The notes below the pieces were generated by a model that did not search any database, had not been told where the DNA came from, and saw nothing but the letters and a program-made list of their open reading frames with translations. 64,000 bases of DNA. Source: Marsupella aquatica. Lineage: Eukaryota > Marchantiophyta. Shown in pieces: positions 35,831 through 48,255 of this stretch (its first letter is position 1; every line of letters starts with the position of its first letter). The stretch covers positions 7,068,001 through 7,132,000 of the forward strand of contig OZ316894.1 of assembly GCA_973895155.1 (NCBI GenBank), written 5' to 3'. A program made the position numbers and the translations under genes.

Positions 35831-38736
35831 GTAAGACAACGGGAGCCAGACAATGTAGTTTCTGTAAGTTTCAAAAGGCAGTGGTTGACACATTGAGTTT
35901 TGGTAGACTAACTGACTAAGACTCTGATTTTGAGTCTCGCACAAAATTTACTGCAGTGAGAGCAAGAACCTGGCCACTATTCTCACTTGCCCTCCCCAAT
36001 AATATCACTACTCAACTCTCACAGCAACATGGACTAAATCTCACGTCAATCTATTGATTAATACTCCGTGTCATTCCATGCCAAAGAGTACTCCCTGAAC
36101 TGCTATTGGATCTAGCCAACATTGTGTACTTCAACTAAAACATGTCAGCCACTTTGTCACATGTACTATACTTTACACTAATATTCAGATTAGGGGCACC
36201 TTTTCTCCCAATCCATGTTCTCAATACTCGGGGGTCTCACTACATAGAGGCCCCCCATCACCTGCAAAATTTTTAAGCCATACACCGCCTAAACTATAAG
36301 AATTTTTGGTATATTTTTAAAACCCTATAAAATTGGAATATTCCAAATTGGATTTAAAAGACCCTAAAGTTTTTTCACAAAAATTTCTAAATTTTCCTTT
36401 AAAACCAATAAAACTACCCTATTCTTCATCGCATGTGATATGCAGATTCTATGGAAATGAAACCCCCAAGCTCAAATATTTTTGCACATTGTCTAATGGT
36501 AAAACAATGTTCCCTCCTTTCCTCATTTTGTAAACAGACAATGAGAGGATTTTGGCGGGATCCCTTATTATAGTTGTAGCTAGACTAGCCTAATGCATGT
36601 GTGTTGCACACTTGTTGTGGTAACCACGTTATCATAGTCGAGGTCATAGCAGAAAGTGTCATTGCAAACATGTTATCATTGCAAAATGTTATAGTGGCTG
36701 AAACGTTGTCATCTAGACTATAATTCTCAATTGCAATCTACCATTCATGACCTATTCAGTAGAGTGAAGCCAATAGGCTAGAATTTCTCTACTCTATTTT
36801 CTTTGGTAGCAGAAAAATTTGATAATTAGATTCTACTTGTGAGTAAAGGACCTTGGTGAGGATGGCATAATAGGAGTCTGGGTATAAGGAACATTTCCCG
36901 TGTATGCACTCTGGTTTTCAGGCTAGTTGCACAAATGCATGTAGTCTACATAGAAGTAACGGATTGGTGGCACAAACGGGTAGGAAGACTCAGGGTGAGA
37001 AGCAAGGCTAGCAGAGACATAGGGACAGGTCAAGCAAGTGTGCAGGGCAGAAGGAAATTTGACTACCAATGAGCCATGATCTCCTCCTCTCCCACTTGCC
37101 TACTATGTCATCCCCCTGGTTTTGGGAATCAAATGGCCACCAGAAAAATGTCACATAAATCGGATGACCTCTATTTAAACTCCTTGAATTTTCTTATGCC
37201 CCTTTCCATTTATTCTTTCCCATTTACTTTTTAAATTTTTTAACTCTTCACTTGACCCTTTTCCATCCTGCCATCCATGTGAATTGAAGAGTGTTTGTTG
37301 GGTTGGAGAAGGCAATGGAGGAATGGGGGCTGTAGGACAAATTAATTGAGGGTAAAGATGAACATTGTCGGATTTCTTCTCTCGACATATAAGATAGAAG
37401 TCAATTGATAGTCATTTGACTTGAGTCTATCTTATCAATTGTTAGTCATTTGTTCTTTTAATGTTTTCATGATGTTGTTTCTGTGCTACCGAGGTACGTT
37501 AACATCCAAAGATGCATTAAAAAGGTTTTAGCCATAAATTTGTTGTGTCAACCCTGTTTTGGCTGAGATTTTTATGTTGCTACCTAGCTTTGGGTCCTAC
37601 TACTACATGAATTTGAAAAAAGTGGAATTCATGAAGCTTTGCCATGACTCTCATCAATCCAATCAGATGAAAGGGATTGAAGAAAATCTAACATATATAA
37701 AAAGAAAAAAAAGTGAGAGAATTGGAGGGAAAATGTGTGGAAGGTTAGGGTTAATAAATGTGGGGTTGCAAGTTTAGGCTTAATACACATTATATATCAA
37801 CTTTTAAATACTGCCACTAAAGATATTCTAATTGACAATATTATCACTAATTTTTTGTATTTATAAAAATATTACATTTTAGTATATGGATGCCAAGTTT
37901 ACCAAGGTAACTATATAGAGAAACCATGACATTTGTGTAAATACAAAAAAAATAGTAATAGTATTGTAGACTTAAATATCTTTAGTGCCAATGTACTTTA
38001 AAGCTGCATTATATATATGTAATTCTCATTCTCCCCCAGCAATGGCCCAACACAAGAAAGTGATAACACCATTATTTTTATACTAAATCTCTTTCCCCTC
38101 AACCGAGTTTCAGTGACTACCAGCTCATCTCATTGGTTGTGGGAAATGTTTGGCTTGAAGTGCCACCATATGACATTTAGGGCTGCGTAATGCTACAAAG
38201 GAGATTGCTTCGCTTACATACGTGGTGAAACAAGAGTAATGCTTGAGGTCAATGCGAAAATGATTTCCAATGACCATTGTGGGAGGGCATTTGTAAATCT
38301 CTCCAAAGCATTAAAGCAGGGGTCCAATAACTAATTTGGTACCTCTTTGTTGCATCTTTAGACAATACTCAAACCTATGCTTAAACTTTCTTAACTAGGC
38401 ATGATGGGTGACTCTTTCTGGATAAGATAGTGACACTTAAAAACTTTCTTCACTAGGCATGATTGGTGACTCTTTCTTGACTAAGAAGTGACAAAAAAGT
38501 GACACAACATGGCAAAAGGAGCACGAAACAAATGATTTGGATGCAGAATTTTTGGCAACCAAATCAGTGTAAAAATGCTTTTATGTACGAAGACCTTGGA
38601 AATGAAAAGGTTAATTTGTGTATGAACTCCTTGATTTTTGTCTATATCTACGGCTTACTGGAGAGGAGGTGCCATTAGCGCAAGTGATTAGTTAGGGCCA
38701 GGAGAAAGTTTGTGTTTGATTGTTTCGCTGATTCCG

Positions 38737-39084
38737 GTCAAATTTCGTAAATTCATGGGTGGGATTCAAAATTCCCATATTCACAAGGTCAAAATTTGAG
38801 CACATCAAAATTATCACAATTCTTGTGCCACTAATCACTATGGAGATTGCACTGTCTAAACTACAACAACCTGCCGATATATTACTATTACAACTACCAG
38901 GAGGCAGTTAGTCAAATTTCGTAAATTCATGGGTGGGATTCAAAATTCCCATATTCACAAGGTCAAAATTTGAGCACATCAAAATTATCACTATTCTTGT
39001 GCCACTCATCACTATGGAGATTGCACTGTCTAAACTACAACAACCTGCCGATATATTACTATTACAACTACCAGGAGGCAGTTA
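38737..39084. repeat. 174-bp tandem duplication
   Basis: 38737-38910 and 38911-39084 are adjacent and nearly identical; I count two differences, near the positions reading CACAATTCTTG versus CACTATTCTTG and ACTAATCAC versus ACTCATCAC. Located about 200 bp past the stop of the Claspin-like gene. Confidence 0.92.
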
Positions 39085-39294
39085 GTTAAATACATGAAAT
39101 TTCGCAGATAGCGTTGCAGCAGACTCATTCTGAGCGTGTAATTATTACCGCATTTCAAGAGAAGTAACACTGTCGTCGAAATTTTCATAGTTGAGAATCT
39201 CTCTGCTCAAGACTTCAATTGAAGAGTTTCGTACACTTATTTGTTGAAGAGGTAGAGCACTTGTCGATGACCAGAGACGGTACCACAGATCAAG

Positions 39295-42200
39295 TCATCT
39301 CCCACGAGAGCCTTTCGGTTGTTTGGATGGTTTCATGGGCAAAAAGATCGACAAATTGTCTCCCCTTGAGCTGCTCCCGCTCAAGTCCAAAGGAATCTTG
39401 CCACTTGCCAGTTCTGCTGCCTGCTGCTTCAGAACTTGAAATAAGGACGGTCCTCTAAGCTTTGTTTCCTTTGGTAAGGAACTCTTTGGTCGGGAGGACG
39501 CACCTTTTTGAGTGGAATGGAAATTTGAATTTGCCTTCGGTGCATCGACCACGTTCGCTCTTCCAGTCTGACACAGTCGCCAGCCAACATCACTGAAATG
39601 TAAGCACTAACTTTCCTAGTGGACGAGACAAGTGATGGGCTACAGGTCAATTTAGCGTTGGGGAACGATAACTATCTTAACCGTTTGCTACCCTAAACAA
39701 AATGCAAACAGTAAAGATAATTATCATTCCGCAACGCTAAAGACCTACAATTATCGTTCCCCAACGCTAAATTTGCTACTGTAGCAAAGAGCTGATTTGT
39801 GCCTTGAAACATTTCACTCAATTGCGGTAAGAGAAACAGCATAGACTGTTGGGTAGCTCGCAAGAAGAGGCAGAATCTAAGTATGCAAAGAGGTTCTACC
39901 AACTTATTCCGTACTAAGGATGTCTTTTACCTGCTCCTTGTCATCGAGCCGACTAGCGTCTCTGCTGTCCCTGCTATTACTATCATCACGCCCAAACACA
40001 TACGATCGAGAACTTCCAGATCCCTGTCTTGTTGTCGCAGACACTGTGGTCACCTTACGCCGCAAAAAAGATGACTACAAAGGCAAAAGGAATACAAGTT
40101 CAAATATCCATTTTAGCTTTGCAATTTCAGGGTTTGAGACAAGAAGGGCATAACGACGACCAATGGCACACTAGTTTTTTCTTGGGCATAAACAGCTGAA
40201 GTCTGAAACGGAACTCTGCAGTATGGAGCTCAACCTGATGTTGAAGTGATGGTGGTTGATGATAGATGGTGCCACTCGAACGGGCCTCGTTATGCACTGT
40301 CCACACAAAAACCAAGATGGATTGGAATTAAATGACTTGAAGCAAAACTAGAGAATTTATGCTTTGACGAAGAACAAGCACTTCATGTAACCGAGATACC
40401 AACCTGTAGTGGTTCTGGGTTTGATTGCCGCTACATTTACTTTGTTGATAAGACCCAAAATCTCTCTTGAAGACTCATCGTCAGCCACGGACAGAAATTC
40501 GATCTTCTCCTCCTGCCATTCCAACAAGAGTTTCACTGAGATAAAACAATCCGCCCATCCCTCAGCTGCAGAATTTAGCACCCTGAAGTTGTTTTGGATG
40601 AAGAGTAAAGGTATTCCAAAACCGTAAGCTGTACCGTCATCATTGAATTGTCATCAGACTCAAATCAGCAACAGGTTCGTCCCCAGATTATATTGCTGAA
40701 GGGACTGGAGATTTTACACAAGTTGACATTAACTTTCTTACCGATTCCTGGAGGAAAAGTTGGCGACGAAGATTCTCTTCAGCTTCTTCGTCATCAGAAG
40801 ATTCTTGATAATCGTCCTGTTGCGTTGGATCGGCACTATCTTGATCCGTACTACCAGAATTTTTCGCTGTTTCGAGAAGGCGATCATCGTCCTGTTTGCT
40901 GAGAACTTCAAAAGTGCTTCCAAAACCACCGGATGCCGGCTCGCCAAGTCTTCCAATGCTTCCAAATGGTCTGACGACAGTATCACCTTTGGACGGTCTG
41001 TCCTGACTATCGCTAAGAAGTGCAGGCATCTCCTTCTTTCCTTTGGTTTTCCACCCGGTTTCTATTCGCTGCAAGATGTTGTCCTCCATGGCAAGGTCTT
41101 GCTGTTCCAGCCATTTGCTGTGGAGTTCTGCACGACGTTCAACATCTGCTAGCTTCTCACCGGCATCCTGAGTCAGAAGATCATGCAGCTCTCCGGCTGT
41201 CTCCTGTCCTTCATCGTCTTCATCATCCAGGGAGTCGTCTTCCTCGTCCTCATCTTCAGCTTCATCGTCAACTAGGCCCCGAACATCTGCTACTATAGGG
41301 ATGATTTCCGGGAGAGATCTTACACTCGGGTCTCTGTTTTCCTTTTCAACATCTTCTTCAAGCCATCTGACCAGCGAGAAACAGGAAGACACAAAATCAT
41401 ATCCATGAGGATATATCAAAAGAGATTTGTCATGTCATTGGGGCAAAACAAACGAACTTTAGGAGCTCTTATACTTCCGCCTCATAAGTACTATAGGAAC
41501 TAGCACATAGCATGTCATCGTATGGAAATTACGGAGTAAACCTTGTAATTCAGTGTCACGGAAAACAAGATTTAGCGCTTGAGCTTCATTGTACCTGTCA
41601 TCATCCTGAGTTTCACTATCACGATGCAAATTCATTCTATTCGCCACAACAGGAATGACGTCTTCGTCATCTCCTTGGCTATCGTCTTTGAGACTCAACT
41701 GAGAGTCAGAATACAGATCCTGCAATCCCACCGAATTAGACTGAGGAAACCTGGATCGTTAAATCACTCTCGCCTCTTTTCTGGTATCTTTCAGAAAAGT
41801 TAATCCTGTCGCAGCAGCCAAGTAGTAAAGAACTCAGGAATTGGGCAACGCAGAGTAACGAAGCTGTGGAGGCTCATTTCACCTGTGATTCCAGCAGCGG
41901 TGCACGCAAGAAGGATTTTGGTGGACTTTTACATCCGGAATTCTGCAAAGGCTCAAGTAAGCGAAAATCAGCATCTCGTCTGGACACGATTACTTGGGGA
42001 GATAACCCCTATATTAAGCAATTGAGCTTTTCATTCTGTAACGTTGAGTACCAAAGATCACCACACACCGAGTTAGACCGATCCAACTGGATGTCTGGCG
42101 TCCTCGGCTGGCTCCCAAGGCCATCTCCTGCGTCATCCATGTCGTCCACTGGTATTGGATTTTCATCGGGCTGTAACAACCGTGAAGAGGATTAGCAAGA

Positions 42201-43839
42201 GCTGAAACGTGTTTCAAAACATTGACAATACTGAGGGATTTGGCACCCATCCAATTAGGAGAATTTCAAGAGGGTTCCTCATGGCACCGCCTTAGATTGA
42301 GGGTCTAAGATACAAGCCTCACCTACACTACTCGTTTACAAGAACAATCGTCCAAACTCCAAGTCATTCACATAAAATTCACCTCATCTCTGGGAACACC
42401 CGAAGTCGAGGGCTCGCCAGGCTCCTGCTTCACCACCAGTCGGATTGGAGGCTTAGACATAACAAACTCAATCTCGTCATCTACTGTGCCCTCGCACAAA
42501 ACATGCTTCTGCTCCAAAGTGATTTTGAGTGTGCTTCGTAGAGTTGACGTTGAACACTTAGCCAAACTGAATCAACGACAGGTCAATCAAGAATAAATCC
42601 AGCTTATCAGTCCTGGGCCCATCCAATAATCTCAATCTGATGGTGCCTAAACCTGTATAATATCTAGAGCATCCATATCGAACTTGCAAAGCTCCTATGT
42701 CCAGATAACGTACAGGCACTCCAGATAGTGATATCCGTAAATTTTCAACCTTGTCCATTGATTTGTCAGCTAGGGGTTGATCTGGTCACTCCGTTCTCCC
42801 TAAATATGCACTGGAAATGAATGCAGAATCGATAGGTCGACAACGCTGCATGGGGACTACTGGAGAGAAATGACCCATATATATCAGAAACTGCTCACTT
42901 ACCTGTTAGAAAGTTGGAGCTTGCGCTGGCGTATTTTCTCGATCAAACTTGAGACGGGCTTCTTCATCGCTTGCTCCGGCACAAAAGATGCCCCGGGCGT
43001 TTCTGTATTTTACAGAGCATCACATCAGAACAGACGCCATCATGAGGCAACTTGACAACTCCATTCGCCGAGTCAAACTCAATCTTTCACTCAGAACTCC
43101 TGACAATGCAAGAGCTCAATCCTCTTGCTCACGAAACAGACAAATTTCGTGAAAGGAATCCACAAGCTAATAACCGAAGGAACAATTTGAGTTGAAACAA
43201 GCCGAATGAGACGACGCAAAGGGCATGGCGCAAACCTCGCAACAGCCTTTGAGTCTCTGCGTGGAGATCTTCAATTTCCTCTCTAGCCTGCGATAGGGAA
43301 AGGAAAATTCAGGTCAGACCTGTCTGTAAGGCATTTATTTCGAAAACCAGAGTATCAAAGAGAACACCTCAGTTCGAATCTTCAACCATGAAAAACAACC
43401 AGTGTCTAGACCACCTGAGAATCCTCACGCCACCCCTAAGAGCCTGGACAGGTCCTACGGACACGGACAGAGAACCACGACAACTAATCACTATCTGCTA
43501 TTGAAGGTAGCTTGTCCGCTGCAGACTCCGAGTTAGCAAAACAATTCGCGGGCTCACTGCTAGACCTAGAAACGGAAGAAGAAGAAGAAGAAGAATCACC
43601 TTCTTCGACTTCCGCGGAGCAACTTTATTAGTCTCATTCTCAGGAAGCTTGTCCGCTCTCCCGGACATCGAACTACTCTTCTCAGCACCGCTTGGGGATT
43701 TCCTCTTGTTCACATTGGAGTCGGAGGGAGGCGACAGCTCATCGCCATTCGAACCTTTCCCGTCGCTGCTGCTGCTGCTGCTTCCTTTCCTGCCTTCATC
43801 CATACCCTCCATGGCATCAAATCCCTCCTCAGCATCCAT
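39295..43839 (-). CDS. Claspin/Mrc1-like replication checkpoint protein
   Basis: Claspin/Mrc1 travels with the replication fork and relays ATR signalling to the checkpoint kinase. Eleven exons: 43839-43600, 43287-43236, 43002-42903, 42566-42383, 42170-42069, 41740-41595, 41366-40742, 40512-40404, 40296-40235, 40074-39931, 39567-39295; 2037 nt, 678 residues. Support: an early helix REEIEDLHAETQRLLR similar to the family's ESQRLVRE motif, then PVSSLIEKIRQRKLQL; a central LVDDEAEDEDEEDDSLDDED acidic block, as in the MRC1 domain; and a C-terminal SSFLRRK...SYVFGRDD segment. The rest is Ser/Asp/Glu-rich and probably disordered. The family call rests on short motifs; an unrelated acidic nuclear protein is possible. 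The gene model is firmer than its name. Confidence 0.65.
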
Positions 43840-44403
43840 CTAACGTTTCTCTGTAGAATGCCGCTGAGCTCTTAGCAGCCAAACTTTTTCGAAAAGTCAC
43901 CAGACGTTTCCTTCTAAGCGCATCTTCGACTGAATGCAACAACTATGTGCGATGACGAGCCCTTCGAAAGACAGCGGAGAGCCGGCGCCATATCGATCGA
44001 TCAATATATCGGTAGAACTGTACTTCGGTGCACTCTCGCGAGCAACATTATTTTGCTTCTCTCTGCCTGCGTGCGTGTGTTGTGAGTGCTGAATTGATCG
44101 GAGCTGTCGGGCTGTCGGGCTGTCGGGCTGTGAGTGAGGAGAACAGCAACGGAGTTTGTACGAGACTCCCGTCGTGACGAGGAGCTCGAGCAGAATTTGA
44201 AAGGGGGGCAATCCCGCCACTACACTACTACAGTACTTCGGTCGAGCTTCTGTGAGTAGTGGACTAGTGCCGCTCACCTCCCGTAATCCATCCTATTACA
44301 CTGTAATATGATGTCTGCGCGTGTCATCGTTGCGCTTGAACATGGTGACTCTGTAATTCAGGAATTGTTTATAATTAAAACATACAGCTTCAAGTGGCAG
44401 ATA
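43840..44403. other. Spacer with octamer repeat, promoter of the Claspin-like gene
   Basis: Holds GGGCTGTC repeated about three and a half times at 44103-44132. AT-rich TTATAATTAAAACATAC just before the tRNA is probably its upstream element. No gene seen. Confidence 0.5.
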
Positions 44404-44475
44404 ACGACCGTAGTCCAACGGTTAGGATAATTGCCTTCCAAGCAATAGACCCGGGTTCAACTCCCGGCGGTCGTA
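44404..44475 (+). tRNA. tRNA-Gly (anticodon UCC)
   Basis: 72 nt with a full cloverleaf: acceptor ACGACCG/CGGTCGT with discriminator A, D-arm AGTCCAACGGTTAGGAT, anticodon stem ATTGC/GCAAT around loop CTTCCAA (anticodon TCC), and T-arm CCCGGGTTCAACTCCCGG. No encoded CCA and no intron, as expected for a nuclear tRNA gene. The A- and B-boxes are intact. The first pair is A-T rather than the more usual G-C. Confidence 0.95.
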
Positions 44476-44599
44476 CTTATTTCCAAGGTGAAAAAGAGTT
44501 TCTTCTCCCTTTGAAATTGGTTGAAGCATTCCTGGATGAGTGGTGGAAAAGTGTAAACCCTTCTTGTTACTCTTGGACAATTTATGCTTGGTAGACTTG

Positions 44600-44785
44600 G
44601 GCAAGTGTGTTTTAGGAGGAGGATTAACAAAGAGATTTAAAATCCAGCTCGTGAGGGAAGGAGTTAGGCTAGGAGGAGTTGTAAGTAGTGGGAGGGCAAG
44701 CGTGTTTTAGGAGGAGGATTAAAAAGAGGTTTAAATCCAGCTCGTGAGGGAAGGAGGAGTTTAGGTTAGGAGGAGTCACTACCTC
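44600..44785. repeat. 95-bp imperfect tandem duplication
   Basis: GTTTTAGGAGGAGGATTAA...AAATCCAGCTCGTGAGGGAAGG occurs twice with an offset of 95 bp (units starting about 44600 and 44695), differing by small indels. Confidence 0.85.
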
Positions 44786-44822
44786 ACCAGGCCATTTAAA
44801 TGGGCTGGTGAAGTAGTGACTC
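44773..44822. repeat. 50-bp near-perfect palindrome
   Basis: The two 25-nt arms starting GAGTCACTAC and ending GTAGTGACTC meet at ATTTAAAT with no spacer; two mismatched pairs. Able to form a cruciform or a strong RNA hairpin. Confidence 0.88.
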
Positions 44823-45722
44823 TTGGAATTATGTTTACGAGCAGTGGTGAGTCTACGAGCAGTGGCGAGTCCTGGCAAAATTATATTTAGGAGAGTTGCA
44901 GGTATTCGCAAAGTTCTGTTATGGAGGGCAAGGCACCCTATTTCGTATTTCAAGCATTTTTGCGCACTGTGATGCAGTATAGCGAGAAGATTCTAAGCAC
45001 CCCAATACAGCAGTCCAGTTGCATAATGTTTTGGTGAAGTTAGGAATTGAACTGCCGGCCTGTCCAATATTGCCTGCCCCCTTGATTACATCTCAGATGT
45101 TCATAGTATGAAATCGCTGATGACACAATTGATGATCATATTTGTTACCTCCTAAACTCTCGACTGAAGCAGACATTGATGAAAATTCACCATTAAATAA
45201 ATACACCAGCCCAGGGCATTGTCTTGCATCTCGCAAGATATTTAACATTGCAACCATTAAAGTAGGACTGAAATTTACTCTGAAAAACTTTACAGGTGGA
45301 TATCCAGCGTACTATTTCTTATCGTTTCTACATTGACATCCTCTCTTCACCCTACATTGATACATCCCACTATGATGTTCTCGAGTCCTGAGACAGGTAA
45401 TGGCAGGCCTTCAATTTGTCATGAACCTCCAGTCTTTCCACCTCATCCGTGTGACCCAACCAGTCCACCAAGGCATTTTACTAGGGCGACTCAAAGCTTC
45501 ATAGTTACAGAAGATGGCTTTCGGCCATAAACAAATCCGTGTGAGCCAACCAGTCAAAGGCATTATCAGTTATCAGTCAGTCTGGTTCACTACTACAGAG
45601 CATGTAGGACATTCTCGCAGAGTTTCAGAAGGCATGACGCCGGAGTCAGGTTTCATACAAATGCAGCTTTTGTCTTTAGGCAGCATCCGCTATGCTGTAG
45701 GATCAGAGAAATTCTGTCTGCG

Positions 45723-48255
45723 TTACTCTTGTGCTTGGTCGGATAGCTCTGTCAAGTATTTTTCATTGGCTCGCTGCCAAAGTTGTTCCATACCATCCAC
45801 GTGAGCCAGACCCACAACAGCCACCACCTTCCCCTTCAAGTTCCTCAAAGCCTTCACCATGACCTCGTTTCTCTCTGACACGAGTGCCTGTACAAAATAG
45901 AGGTGGCAGAACCTTTAGAATCGTCCCGTATTGATTCAAAGCCAAAGCCAAATTGAATACACTATCACGCCAACCTACAACAATATGAGTACGAAGCATA
46001 CTGCAGAACACTGTGAAGTCAAATAATGCAGATGTGTTCAGAATTAAGTTGTACGAAAGTCATCAGTGTGCTAGAATGTACGAAGATTTACCTTGTAAAT
46101 GGCTGGTGCTCCTTTCTCCATTTCCTCATTGAACCGTCGTACAACCTTGCGATCTCTCATTCTCTCAAACATATCCTCATCGGAAGCGTATTTTCCACCA
46201 ATAGACTGTGCAATGTCTTCAGGCATCCGTTGGCCAAAAAATCTAAAAGCATCTTCAACTGACATGTTCAGGTTAAATCTCCCCATTTGCTTCAGGGTGG
46301 TATCAATATCCTGGTCACCCAATACAATCTTTGCTCCCACTCTCTTCCCCTCCTTTATTGCCACCTGCAAAAATTCGTTGAGAAGGTTCTCGGTTACACA
46401 CAGTTCTAGAACCAATCTGAGGTTTTCAGGGATGATAGTTAATTGAACTACACGTATGAATGGATAAACCGCTTCCATTGATAAGCTTCAGGCCACACAA
46501 ATCTCCACAACATCGCCTATTTGCATGCATAGAAAGGAAGGAAAAAGAAATAGGCAAATACCTGAAATTCTTTCCCAGGATGGAAGCCACGATAAGATAG
46601 TAGTTTGTAGAAGCTTGAAAGCCCAATCCCTATTATCTTTCCCACCACGCCAACGTTCCCATTCGTCAGCATCCGGACCATTTGCTCCATAAATGCCATC
46701 GGATTGTCCCTTTGGCTGTTGTCCATAGCAGCAGAGCGTTCCATATTTTCATACCTCTTCCGACACAACTCCACCATCACAAAGTCCGGCTTTACTCTCT
46801 CAATTACCTGAGCACCAATATTAGGAAACCGTAACGGGTAAGCACTAGGACCTCAGGCTTCTGAAATCTTCAAGAAATTTTTGCAAATCAATCTACATCT
46901 CAAACTGAAGCAATCATAGTCCCATCAACTTATTTGGAGATGATTGAAAGCATTCACAGAGAGCAAAACAGGAATTTGCTTGATTTGATTACTTCACTGG
47001 CTTCATAGTAGACATCGCATACAAATCCCACAATTTCTTAGCTAATGGGAACCAGTCAATGTACCAAGCAGAATCATGTGCACAAATAAAACATGAAATA
47101 TGAGTGAGTGCCGAAGGACAGAATGCTTACGTCTCTGACTTCATCGACACTCTTCTGTGAGACGTGGGACGTGCCCACTAGATAAATCTCCGCCCCATTG
47201 GACTCGTTCTTCAGGTAGATGACAGTCCCGTTGCTTTGAGCAAACTCCGGACCAATAGAAGCTGAAGTGGGGGTAGACTTCCTGCTTTCGTCTTCCACCA
47301 CCTTCTCTCTTGTCTCTGGAGCTGCTGCTGCTGCTGTCCTGCCAGATTCTTCTTGCCTCCTTCTCTGGCCTCTGAGCCTCTCCTCCTGATTCCTGTTATT
47401 TTCTCTGCCTTCCTCTCTAGATCTCCACTGCTCCTCCAGCTTGGCTCGCTGCTCTCTCTTCTCCCTGTCCCATTCCCTCATGTAGTCATACAGGGATGAA
47501 AAATCCCCAGTCCTCAAGTCTCTTCCTTCACGCTCAGTCCTTCTCCCCTCCCGATCGCTGCTTTGAGTGACTCTCGGACTTTCTCGCTCAGCCTTTAAGC
47601 GTTTCTCCAATTCTTTCATCAATTCATAGGTGGACGCTCCAAGACCAACTGTCGTCCCCTCCTCTTCGGCCTTGGGAGACTGTTGCTGACCATTTTCGCC
47701 ATCACTGTCTTTCCTACTTGCTGCCTGCTCGGCCCTCAATCTCTTCTCCAGCTCCCGGAGCAGAGAGAATTCAGATGAGCTTCTGGTCGTGTTCCTCTCT
47801 CCATCCGTTCGAGCCTTGATCTCCCTCTCGACCATCTCTCGAAACCTCTCCTGCTGTGCCCGTTGCCTCCTCTCCCATTCTCTCCTCGCTTGAGTTCCCC
47901 GACCTCCAGCTCTTCCAGGGGGGCCAAGTGGCATGAAAAATACTCTTCCTCCTCCTCTTCCTTGAAATCCTCTAAAGCATTCAGCACGAGCAGCACTCGT
48001 CTGCCCGTCAACAGAATCGTACCTCTCGAAACCCAATTCACAGAGAGAGGACTCCCCATCGCCGCACCCATACAGAGAGTCGCCCAGAAACCCACTCCTT
48101 TCCACAGCTAAACGAGCTCGAATTCCATTCGTTAGACCAGAAACTTGAATCCTACTTCCCTTGATGCTTGAACTGCCCCAGGGAGCAGCAGAGCACAAAT
48201 TGCTACCAAGCAGAGCAGACACGGGCACCGAGGATCCTGCTACCACCGCGGCCAT
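45723..48255 (-). CDS. TraB-domain protein with long R/E-rich N-terminal region
   Basis: Exons 48255-47131, 46807-46562, 46364-46092 and 45887-45723 give 602 residues. The first ATG after the upstream TTG-ATC is used. Residues 1 to about 60 look like a plastid or mitochondrial targeting peptide. Residues ~120-330 are Arg/Glu/Gln-rich and probably coiled or disordered. The TraB/PrgY domain starts near 347 with AEIYLVGTSHVSQKSVDEVR, then KPDFVMVELCRKR, GAKIVLGDQDIDTTLKQM, RNEVMVKALRNL and a closing VVAVVGLAHVDGM. The three conserved blocks (GT-HVS, ELC--R, GLAHV-G) are all present. The family is proposed to be metal-dependent hydrolase-like; plant members have organelle-related roles, exact activity unknown. 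Usual plant TraB proteins are near 370-400 residues, so this one carries about 250 extra at the N-terminus. Confidence 0.88.

Larger units (their letters stand above)
32063..39294. other. Repeat-rich intergenic region of about 7.2 kb
   Basis: I see no intact gene. Contents: many GTGCA/TGCAC motifs at 32,570-33,000; a diverged direct duplication at 33,055-33,545; an inverted repeat at 33,846-33,883; a purine-rich degenerate repeat at 33,890-34,420; a possible Copia relic near 35,600-35,830; A/T-rich DNA at 36,300-38,700; and a 174-bp tandem duplication at 38,737-39,084. Confidence 0.6.
44476..45722. other. Spacer between tRNA-Gly and the TraB gene
   Basis: Contains a 95-bp tandem duplication and a 50-bp palindrome; the remainder has no recognisable gene. 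TGTGA(C/G)CCAACCAGTC occurs at about 45450 and 45540 as a short direct repeat. Confidence 0.5.

Noticed and set aside
44394-44594. 66-codon frame over the tRNA gene
   Set aside because: It reads straight through a complete tRNA-Gly cloverleaf.
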